From contig NZ_CABHWW010000003.1 of the NCBI RefSeq assembly GCF_902170305.1, positions 1 to 64,000 on the forward strand: 64,000 nucleotides of DNA. The letters run 5' to 3'. The stretch is from Yersinia alsatica. GTDB taxonomy: Bacteria; Pseudomonadota; Gammaproteobacteria; Enterobacterales; Enterobacteriaceae. Shown here in pieces: positions 30,582 through 41,600 of the stretch. Within the stretch, counting starts at the first letter, position 1, and every line of letters begins with the position of its first letter. The position numbers were made by a program, and so were the translations under genes. The notes below the pieces were generated by a model, which saw nothing but the letters and a program-made list of their open reading frames with translations, ran no database searches and was not told the DNA's origin.

Positions 30582-32027
30582 TTAGGGATCCTTGCGGCCA
30601 TCCCGCTTAGCGGCGTCAAATGCCGCGAGTGTCGCCAATCTGGCTGCTTTATGGTCCACCAGCGGCAGTGGATAATCCAATGTTTGCTGCTGGCGCTGCG
30701 CCCAATTCCATGGCTGATGGATATCGCTGTCAGGCACCGCAGCCAACTCAGGTAGCCAGCGGCGAATAAAAACGCCGTCTTTATCAAACCGCTCTCCCTG
30801 CGTAGTGGGGTTAAAAATACGAAAATAGGGCGCGGCATCGGTACCGGTTGAAGCCGCCCACTGCCAGCCTCCATTATTAGCGGCCAAATCACCGTCCAAT
30901 AATTGCGACATAAAATAACGCTCACCATGCCGCCAGTCGATCAACAAGTCTTTGACCAGAAAACTGGCACTGATCATGCGCAGCCGGTTATGCATCCAAC
31001 CTGTTTCATTCAGTTGCCGCATTGCTGCGTCAACAATAGGATACCCTGTCTGCCCCTGTTGCCAGGCGATGAATTGCTGTTCCGAGTGATTCCATACTAC
31101 TGCATCAGTCCAATCAATAAAGGGACGATGCTGGCATAACCGTGGATAAGCTACCAGTAAATGACGATAAAATTCACGCCAGATCAGTTCATTAAGCCAG
31201 ATAAAGGCACCGCTGTCGGCATTTTCCAGCGCATCCGGGCACTCTGCCCGCAGACGATTAACACATTGACGAGGCGAGAGTATCCCTAGCGCCAGATAAG
31301 GTGACAGGCAACTGGTTCCCGCGATAGCCGGAAAATCACGTTGTTGCTGATAGTCCAGAACGAGTTCACGGCAGAAGGCTCGCAGGCGCAGTAGCGCGGC
31401 CTCTTCACCCACCGGAAAGAGCTGGTGGTCAACAGATTGCTGTGGGTAATCAAACGGAGTCAGTGGCTGCAGCACTATTTCCATTGAGATATTGCGAGCT
31501 TTGGGGGCGGGCACACTGCGGCAATCACTCATCATCAGGCGCTGAATAAATGCCCGGCGAAACGGGGTAAAAACTTTATACATTTCGTTATTGCCCGTCA
31601 GAACAGTGCCCGGCGGCAATAGCACACTGTCATGGAAAGCATGACAGGCAACCTCTCGGCCATTAAGGCGAGCGACCAGGGCTTTATCACGTAGCTGCTC
31701 ATTCAACTCATATTGTTGATTATAAAACAGTGCATCCACTTGATATTTCTGGCAAAAATCACCCAGCCAAGCAATTGAGTCCTGAAAATCCTCACACTGA
31801 TGATAGTGCAGCGGTATCGCCCGCGCCGCGAGTGCAGTTTGCAACTGTTGCAAATTTTGCAGTAAAAACGCCGCCTGCCGTGGGGCCATATCATGCATTG
31901 CCCACTGTGCTGGTGTAGCAATATAGACGGCAATAACTGTTGCTTGTGGGTCTTGGCAAGCCGCATGCAGCGCCAAATTATCCGTTAGGCGCAGATCATT
32001 ACGAAACCAGACCAAATGCGTTGCCAT
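30582..32027 (-). CDS. phrB: Deoxyribodipyrimidine photo-lyase
   Basis: PhrB, 481 residues, repairs cyclobutane pyrimidine dimers using light, FADH2 and an antenna pigment. An N-terminal Rossmann antenna domain (MATHLVWFRNDLRLTDNLAL) is followed by the helical FAD domain. The diagnostic C-terminal segment contains WQWAASTGTDAAPYFRIFNP, with the Trp/Asn-bearing DLAANNGGWQW block just before it. TGYPIVDAAMRQL and MHNRLRM are also conserved. It starts 3 nt after the ybgA stop, as in the E. coli ybgA-phr pair. Confidence 0.98.
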   Translation of the reverse strand: MATHLVWFRNDLRLTDNLALHAACQDPQATVIAVYIATPAQWAMHDMAPRQAAFLLQNLQQLQTALAARAIPLHYHQCEDFQDSIAWLGDFCQKYQVDALFYNQQYELNEQLRDKALVARLNGREVACHAFHDSVLLPPGTVLTGNNEMYKVFTPFRRAFIQRLMMSDCRSVPAPKARNISMEIVLQPLTPFDYPQQSVDHQLFPVGEEAALLRLRAFCRELVLDYQQQRDFPAIAGTSCLSPYLALGILSPRQCVNRLRAECPDALENADSGAFIWLNELIWREFYRHLLVAYPRLCQHRPFIDWTDAVVWNHSEQQFIAWQQGQTGYPIVDAAMRQLNETGWMHNRLRMISASFLVKDLLIDWRHGERYFMSQLLDGDLAANNGGWQWAASTGTDAAPYFRIFNPTTQGERFDKDGVFIRRWLPELAAVPDSDIHQPWNWAQRQQQTLDYPLPLVDHKAARLATLAAFDAAKRDGRKDP

Positions 32028-32030
32028 GTT

Positions 32031-32516
32031 TTATCCCTGCGCTGAATAAAAAGTAAAATAGTGCTGCCCGGCCAGATAATCATTAGGGAACTCCACCATA
32101 TAAGCCGTTATTTGGCCAATAGGTGCGCTTAACGGCACCTCCCCTAACCGATACTTTTCAATCAATTGCGCCAAAGCCTGGCGCTGGTCAGAAGTGAGAT
32201 AAGGCCGGAAATAACCCTGCACATGCATCAATACATTGGTGTGGTTAGCAGCGGTGGGCTGATGAGATAACAGCTGAATCAGACGTTGACGATACTCAGT
32301 GGCAAACTCAGTTAATAATGGCCATTTATCCATCTCTGCCACAAAAGGCCCAATCTCGCGATATTCAGGCTGTGAATGTGCCAAGAGCACGAGTTTATAG
32401 CGGCTGTGAAACTCCATCAGCTTGCCGCGGGTAATGCCGCTGGCAATTAATTGATCAAGTTCGCCCAAAGCATAGCGACTTTCAGCACTGTTGATCTGCT
32501 TATTTGTTATCGACAT
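32031..32516 (-). CDS. ybgA: DUF1722 protein YbgA
   Basis: YbgA, 161 residues, consists only of a DUF1722 domain. The conserved LMEFHSRYKLVLLAHSQPEYREIG and NVLMHVQGYF blocks are present in parts. Its molecular role is not established; coupling to phrB in many enterobacteria suggests a link to DNA repair or light response. It is the first gene of the ybgA-phrB transcript and marks the left border of the MARTX insertion. Confidence 0.93.
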   Translation of the reverse strand: MSITNKQINSAESRYALGELDQLIASGITRGKLMEFHSRYKLVLLAHSQPEYREIGPFVAEMDKWPLLTEFATEYRQRLIQLLSHQPTAANHTNVLMHVQGYFRPYLTSDQRQALAQLIEKYRLGEVPLSAPIGQITAYMVEFPNDYLAGQHYFTFYSAQG

Positions 32517-32591
32517 GAGCCTGCCCCGAATGTAAAAACCATGAGGTTAATCATAACAACCTTATTGCTGCGGGGCGTAATAGATACCAAT

Positions 32592-32628
32592 AAAAATGCC
32601 ACTCAGTGATTATCTGAACGGCATTTTT
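32592..32628. terminator. Terminator downstream of the MARTX toxin gene
   Basis: AAAAATGCC (32592-32600) and GGCATTTTT (32620-32628) form a 9-bp stem. On the minus strand it ends in a T run, as expected for a Rho-independent terminator 36 nt past the toxin stop codon. The gap to ybgA holds nothing else. Confidence 0.8.
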
Positions 32629-32663
32629 ATCTCAATATCTGAGGTTAAATAAAGAAGAATATC

Positions 32664-35600
32664 TTACGCAGCGAGGACATTACCCCAAGCTGCTGCGATA
32701 TTATTACGCAAGCTCGTATCTATCTGCTGCATAAAGTCGGTACCACCACCCTCAGTGATATCATGCTTGCTCATCATATCTACAAGACTGTCCAGTGCTT
32801 CATCTTGCAGAATCATCTGCGACGTTGAACCCTCGATACTCACAACTATATTTGCCCGCTCGCCCGCAAAATAATCTGAGAAAGTCACTGAGCCAATACT
32901 TTCAAACTCACTTTGCTCTGTCGTTATTCCGATCCGGCGATCAACCTGAACAATAAGGTCATTACCGTTGCGCTGGAACCAGATATCTTGCCAATTAATA
33001 TCCTTAAATAGAATACTATCACCACCACTGGCATCGCTCACAGTACAGTCAATAACAGCGTCAGTAATCACAAAACAATCGTTGCCAATGCCACCACTAA
33101 AGAGGTTTTTGTAACCCCCTAACTCAATGGTGTCATTACCTTCCCCAGCCTCTATCTTGCTGAATTTGGAAATCGAATTAGCGATAAGTTTATCATCGCC
33201 TGTACCACCGTAGATAAAAGATGAATAGCCCAGCAGGACGATATTATCGTTACCACTATCGCCATAGACTGTATTCTGATTGCCAAATACTCGGCTACTA
33301 TCATCCCCCGAACCTAATTCAGCCACATTATTATTGCCAATGATGACCACATAATCTTGTTCAGAACCGCTAGAGAGTTGGTTAAAATTACCAGCAACCA
33401 CAGCATAATCCTGCCCAGAACCGGTATCAATCCCCCCCGTTTCTCCGAAGACAAAGGCCTGATCATTGCCCTCACCGAGGTAAGCAGTATTAACTCGTCC
33501 AGCAAGCACGGCAGTATCGTCACCGACACCGCCAAACATAGTATTTTCTCGGCCCATCAGTACACCGACATCATTACCTTTGCCACCGGTAAATATGTTA
33601 GAAATACCCATGCCATAGAAAACATCGTCACCATTACCTCCCCAGAAATTATTGTTATCACCCAAATAAGCAGCTAAATCACGCCCGTGGCCACCAAAAG
33701 TGAAATTATAATTCCCTAACGAGACATGGATATCTCCATCATCGATTAAATGACCACTATTTTGTAAAAATTCAAATAACTTCTGCTCCATATTAAGCAG
33801 ATCTTTAGCCATATTTTCTTTAATATCTTCAACCATACCTTCTAATTCTGTTTGCCGATCTTTATTAAACATAACAGCAAATAAATTAGGAATATTCAGT
33901 GAGTTAAAGCCAAATGCTTGATCATTTTCAGGTGCCGGCGGATTAGTATAAATATCGGTGACAGAATCATGATCAGTTTCGTCAGGCGCTTTATCCTGTA
34001 AACCATGCCTCTGAACAAACGAGGTAATAACACTGCTACCCATATTCAGATTAGCTTCTATACCATCCAGTAACTTTTCTGGATTACTAATTACTTTCAG
34101 TTTTTCGCCACCAAACTCAGCAACGACTTCCAACATTTCCTTAAGTACAGCGTCTTGATCAATCTCCTGACCATCACGAGAAATAATTCGGCCAAGCTCG
34201 TCATAATCCACACCAAAAATATCACCCAATGTGGTATCAGCATTAACACCCGCCAAGCGATTAGTCAGCTTATTCCTCATTTGCCTTGGTAAGTCGTCAA
34301 GTTTATAGGTCATAGTAGTTTTCACCCTACCTGATGAGGTATATTCTTGAGTGCTTAAACTAAATAGTGAGCCAACATTAATATCCATAATAGATTGAAC
34401 GTTATCACCAAAAACAAAATTCCAGTTGCTGTTGGTCGCAATAATATCAGCACCTTCTCCGGCGACAGCTATATTAAAAACAGCCTTATTATGCAGGTCT
34501 TTCAACTGACTTGACTTCGTCGAAGCTTGACCCATCGAATTGGATTGCCCGCCACTCGAGTTACTTAGCCACTGGTTATATTTATCATTTAACGTACTTT
34601 CAATATCAGCAGTGAAACCACGTCCGCTGCGTAAAGTCTGTGAGTCCAAATTTATTAGTGTGTCATAATCTACGCTGCTGTTAGCATCTAGCCCCGAGAA
34701 GTCTGATAGGTATTTTTTTGCTCCAGACAATGTCCATTGTTGGTCTTGAGTAGCTAGCCAATCTTCACCTTCACCATCCTGCGCAATAGTAACTAATATT
34801 TCGCTCATCCGCGCTGCATGATCAAACGGATTAACTAATGGCGGGCTAATAATCGATTTATCAGCCATAAAAATAACATCGTTACTGTGACCATAATTAA
34901 ACGCAACATTCCGGTTACCGACAAAGACTTGAACACCTTCAAAGGCTTGGTAACCCCCAATATCAACACTGTGCTTACTCACACCATCACCGATATGAAT
35001 CATGACGTTGTTATCACCGAATGTCAGGGTTTTAAATCCGCCAGTCCCTACTTTTATGCCTAAATTAGACGTTCCCCAATTAACAGAAGTAAATTCATCA
35101 TCGCCAACTTGAATACTTATATTTCCACCATAACTGAACTCTTGCTTTGCTTTAGCATCCCTAGAAGATGGCTCTGCTGTTGATGTTGCTCTATGTGTTG
35201 GTTGAGTATATCTCTGTGCATTACGATCAATAGCCCTCGGGGCCGTAGTTTCACCCAGAGTAGCAGTCGTACCGATACGGCTAATATCTATCTCAGATAG
35301 TGCAACGTTATTTCTGATATATTCTTTTTTACTTTCTATTTCACCTTGCGCACTCCAATATAATACAACTTTATCTTCACTGGATTTATATAATGGATTG
35401 TTATCTTCATCCCTCATGAATTTCCGACCATTAACACCAACTGCCAAAACTTTTCGTCTAGCGGCAACATCGGCCTTAATACCTTGTTTGCCCGCTTCAA
35501 CCATAAATTTCCGGGCAAAACCTTGCTGTTTATTCTCATCCGTCAACTGGCAACCCACCAGACTGATATACACTGGTGTACTTTTTATTTTATAATCATT

Positions 35601-38600
35601 ATCAAGTTTATCCTGTAACTTCTTAATATTTTGTGCCAATTCAGCTGGGTACTGATGCCCCATGGTATCACTACTTTTCCCTGCTATACCACGCCCTCGC
35701 CCATGCCCGACTACTTGCCAACGAATAGTGCCTTTCAATATGCCAGGATCACCAGATATAATCTGATAATTTCCTAACCTATCAAGCATAACATGTACTG
35801 AGTTAGGGTTTTTTGCCACTAAATAATCTGCCGCATCATTAATATCCTTGTCATCTTCAAGTTGTACAATAAGCTGGCTGCTATAACGCGTCTTACTCTC
35901 CTTTTGCTCTGCGACATTGATATTTGTACCAGGTAAATTAACAATCAATACACAATCAGAAGAGTTACTATCCACAAATCTAATAGCATATTTTCCCGTC
36001 ACCATTTTGAGATTATTAACAGTGGATAACTGATTAATTCTATCCGCTTGTGGTATCAATTTTTGCATGGCTGAATTAAATTCAGATTCATCAATTTGAA
36101 CTGACGTCGTTTTTTTCTTTTCTTTATCAAAAACATCAACCTTGAATGAGGTTATTTTTTCATCACCTTCGCTGTTGGTTTCTGTTATATAATCGACTAC
36201 TCTCCCTTTAGTATTGTTACCTAAATCAAACTCGACCTTATCTAATCTTAATCTTTCGAATAGATAAACCTGCTCATTGCTGCGAGAAACATCCCAATTA
36301 CCTCGATGCAACTTTTGTTTATCATCCGAATAGAACATTCTATATTTGACATAAATCTTACCATCTATATTATGGTAATTATTTTTGTTCTTAGTGAAAT
36401 CGTCCATAAAGTATTTAAAATCAGCATGATTTTTAAATGAAACGCTACCATAATTCGGCTCAAAAAAAGACCAAGAATATCCACTATCTTTTTTTATAAT
36501 AGATATTGCCATAGCATGATTTTTAGAATTAAAAGATAAATATATACTTTCAGTCGGGTTCTTTAGCTTATTCATCAAATCATCATAATAACTCCCTGAA
36601 TCAGAGTACAATTCACTCACTGTTGACTCTGATGATATATCTCGAAGGACTACACCACTTCTTTTTAACTCACCAATATATAAATCAGCACCCTCCTTAA
36701 TTTTATCATTTGAGATAGTATTTAGCGTGGTGATTACTTCATTATAGCTAACACGTTCGGGATATTTACGTTTCAAAGTATCCATAATAAAGTCAGAATA
36801 TGAATTTTTTTCTTTAATCTCTCTTTCAATTTTAGAAAAAACATTGCTGCTATTAAACTTTTCATTCAGAGCACCTTTTTTTTCGATCTTAGAAAATAAC
36901 CCTTGCAACTCACTATTCAAAAGATTTGGGTAATAAAAAAGACTTTGACTATTTTGAATTTTCAACAGGCTTACCATTTCAGACTCAAACTGACTATGAT
37001 AGTAATCTGATAAAATACTTTTTTGAATATTATCGATATGACCGGTAGCAGTCACGTGATTATTATACCCTGCAACGACATCCTCTAACCAGCTAATGTA
37101 AGCTTTCCCTCCGCCAACACCATAATTACGTTCAGCGATCATGTACTTTATAGCTAAAGCCTTACAAAGCCCTGCAGAAAATGTTTCTGCGTTTTTATCA
37201 CTATTGGGAGTGATATGCTTACTCGCTATTCTAATAATTTCTTTCTTTAACTCACCTTTAAATAAATCCCTTTGAACCAATATAAAGTAGTTATTGGGGT
37301 CATCCTTACCATCTGTATATATACGCATTTTATTATTCGAAAATTCAGTTATTTTCTTTCCATGCTTAGTGAGCTTAAATGTAGTATTTGGAATTGGTAA
37401 TGTGCTTTCTGATCCTGTATCTTTCCCCTGTAAATTAGGGCTATAATTCTGTTCTGATGCTAGATGAATAGCTTCTTTCTTCTGCTTATTCACCTCCGAT
37501 GGGTTATAAACATCCAATACTCTTGAGTTCGGCCGACTTTTTATAGAAGTCAGATCTTGTCTTGGCAAGACAATCTGGCTGATAGCATCTTGACCTGAAT
37601 TAACTATATCTGGGGCTGGATTTCTGTTTATTTCTTTAGTTATGCTGCCATCAGCTTTGGCTAATATTATTTTGTCGGGTGTATTTCCGCTATCTGTGAT
37701 TGACTCATCAGAAACCTCTGCAGCATGGGTTGTATAAGCCACTTGACCTACACGACGACCACTGCCTTCTGCTGCCTTTCTATCTGTGGGCTGATCCCCC
37801 TCCTCTTGCTGTACCCCTTTTGCATTATTCCTTGCTGCATTCGCTTTATTTTCAGCATCATCCACTACTCTGTTGGCATCGTTTTGCATTGCATTTGCTT
37901 TATTTTCTGCCGCACTTGCTGACTGCATGGCGCTATTTTTTTGCCCTTCAGCCTCTGCTGTTCTTTCTGTTGCTTCTGAAACTCGGGTACTCTCTTCTAC
38001 TTTCGCCTGCTCTGCATTCTTTCTTCCCTCCACGACAGCAGATTCAGATTTTGCCAGTGCTTGATCTACCTGTGATTTATATTTTTCACTATCAGTGTTG
38101 ATTTGTGCTAATTTTTCATCTGCGGTTGCTGTTGCTTGAGAAACTCGGTTATCGACATCAGATAAAATACCTTGAGCAAATGGATTACGAACTGAAGAAC
38201 CCGCATCTCCATTAACCGAATTGATGATGTCACTTTCTGAAAGTCTGCTAAGTGCCTGGATTGCCACTTGATGTTGGCTAACTAACTCTTCAGCCTCCTG
38301 ATTAACCTGCTGTTGGTACTCCGCACCAATATTAGCTAAAGCTGACTCATCGGTAGAGGCTAATTGATTTTGGACGTGCTGGCTGCTTTGGTGATGCTTT
38401 TCTTTTTCTTGCCTTAATTTTTCACCATCATTCTCTGCCTGAGCTTTATCATTTTCTATCGCTACTTTATTACTATTTAGGGCAGCACTATTATCCTCAT
38501 ACAGTCTTCCGTTAGCAGCATTGTGGGTATTATCTGATGTATCTTCCAGTGCCCTTGCTGCATTTTGTTTTGCGCTATCAATATCTGGTTTATTTATTGT

Positions 38601-41600
38601 TGATAATTGGCTGCTGCTCGCCTGAAAATCATGTGATGTCTCCGGCGATTTATAATCATCAGTTAAACCCTTACTATCCAGTTTGAAACCAGCAAGATCC
38701 TTTGTCGGTTCTGATATTTTATAGCCTCCACGGCCATTTTTGAAGCCGGAAGTATGACTCTCATTGCCATTGACTAAATAATTAATAGCCTGAGAACCGG
38801 CACGCCCCATGGCATGTTGTTTAATATTGTTAAATAGACTTACTAATTTATTACTTTGAGTATTACTCGAGGCAACAGACAAATTATAAAAATCACCATC
38901 ACCTACTTTTATAACAACATTATTTCTACCGTAATTCGCCGCAATAGAAAGACCGTTACCAACGTGAATATTAGCATTAGCCTTTCCTTTCATTACTGCT
39001 ACATTCAGGCCATCCCCTACCTTAGTATTCACATTGAGTTTACCCCACATCACACTGACAGAGGTTCCATCGCCAACTTTAGTATTTACATTGTTTTTCC
39101 CATAAATCGCGGTCACATTTAAGCCATCGCCAATATCTGTAGTCACATTCAGGTCAGCTTTAGCTAATGTCACCTTGGTACCATCACCGACATGAGTTGA
39201 TATATTTTTATCAGCCCACAAAACATTATAAGAATCGCCCTCACCAACTTTAGTAATAATATTATTTTTAGCTTTCGCTAAAACCACAGTCTGCCCATCA
39301 CCTACTGAGGTAATAATGTTATTCTCTGCCCATGCGCCAGTATAGCTGTCCAGCTCACCGCCATCAGTTTCAGAAATTAAATTAATGAAATTATGCTTAG
39401 CTTTAACCACGGTAAATTCTTTACCTTGCCCTACTCGCGTAATGACATTATATTTACCGTTAATGAAATTATATCTGTCACCATTACCTATATGGGTGAT
39501 AATATTCGAATCCCCCCAGGCAATATTAACCCCATCACCATGACCAACTTTTGTAACAATATTGAGTTTACCCTTGACTATTCCCACCGTCAGGCCATCA
39601 CCGACATGCGTCATGATGTTGCCTTTATCTGATATGAGTAACCCGATAGCAATATCATCCCCTACTTTAGTAAATATATTCCCCTTACCACGTAGCACGG
39701 CTACAGACATCCCTTTACCTACATGGGTAACAATATTACCTTCAGCTTTAGCTAAAACCCCGGTAAAGCCATCACCTACTTTCGTAATAATATTACCTTT
39801 AGCTATTGAAATAGCACCGGTGGAACCATCTCCCACATGAGTCATGATATTAGCTTTACCGAACATAATAGCCACAGCGGTACCATCCCCCACTTTGGTC
39901 ATTACATTTAATTTACCGGCAAAAATCCCTACACCAACCTCTTTTGTGCCCGGCTGGTTAATTTGAGAATAAACATTTACATGACCTGCCATCAAAGCCA
40001 CGGTTAAACCAGAGCCCACTTTGGTAAATATATTCGCTTTACCCGCCATTAAGGCAAATGTTTCACCATCACCAATGTGGGTCATAATATTGGCCATACT
40101 GACCATGGCTGCTATGGTTGTTCCATCTCCTACCTTGGTAAATATATTACCGCCTTTCGCCAACATAAGAACTATAGTTTGACCATCACCCACTTGAGTT
40201 AATATATTCCCTTTGGCCACCATTAATGCCAAAACATCGCCATCACCGACTTTAGTGAAAATATTTCCAATGCCCCCCATCAATGCATAAGTGTCACCGG
40301 TGCCAATGTGGCTCATAATATTACCTGCAGCTAGCATGGCTCCAATCGTTGTGCCATTACCGACCTTAGTATAAATATTACCCGCCCCAACCATCACACC
40401 CAGGGTTTGGCATTCTTGAGTATTAACATGGGTTAATATATTACCCAATCCAAACATAAAGGCACTGGTATCACCATTGCCGACTTTAGTTAAAATATTA
40501 CCGCCACCCAGCATGATGGCATCTGTTTTACCTGAACCAATTTGTGTTAATAAATTAATTCCACCGCCTAGAACAGCCTGTACATCTCCGTTGCCTTTTT
40601 TGGTCACCACATTTGCTGCTGCTACCGCAATAACACTGAGATTAGAGTGATGTTCATCATCCCCCATATGTGTAATGATATTTCCCAGCCCAAGGGCAAT
40701 TATTGTTGCATCACCACTGTTAATATTAGTCACCACATTACCGCCGCCCCCCACTATCGAGAAGATAGATCCCTGTCCTTTCTTTGTCATGACATTAAGG
40801 CCACCCGCAGCAATCCAGAATGCCTTACCGGAGCCAATTTGCGTGTGTGTATTAAGCCCGCCGAACATTAAAATGCGGCTGTCACCCTCCCCCATCTGAA
40901 CCGAGATATTACCTAGTGCAATTAATTTTGCATGGTATTGGCCATCACCAATTCTAACCAGTACATTAACTGCACCACCGGCGGTAACATCCATTTTCCC
41001 GTGATCACTTTTATGCACGATAACATTTGCTAACCCTGCACCATCAAACGTTAAATCGCCTTGCTTACCACTTTTTACAATAATATTTGCCGCACCTACA
41101 CCATCAAATTCTGTATTTCCCTCCTCTGCCTGATGGGTAATAATGTTGGCGATTCCTCCTCCGCTAAATTGCACATGACCTTTATCTACATCGGAATTTA
41201 TGACATTAGCGGCACCACCACCATCAAATGAAATATTTTTATAATTATCAGTCAGTTGCTCTTTCGTAAAGTTGCATATCTCCCCCTTGTTTTTTATATT
41301 CCTATTAACAATGGTCTTTCTTTTATTAATATAAACCTCATTGTCAATTGTATAGGCCAGACTAATATTTATACCCAAAGAGCCATTACTGTATCCACTT
41401 ACTTTTTTGTAATATTGGTTAACGTGGCTATCAATGCCATTAGCCAATATATACTCGACATCAATTTTTTCTTCTAAAGGGAGATAAACTTCAGAGGCTG
41501 CAAACATATCCATTTCGTAAGTATAATATTTTCTCCCTTCACTCAGATCACCAATACCTACTGTAGATAGTTTTACTCTTCCAAGTACATTAACATTATC

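Noticed and set aside
38870-41230. Regular ~57-bp periodic DNA resembling a repeat or CRISPR array
   Set aside because: The units are degenerate, have no constant repeat with unique spacers, and keep the MARTX reading frame; they are protein repeats.
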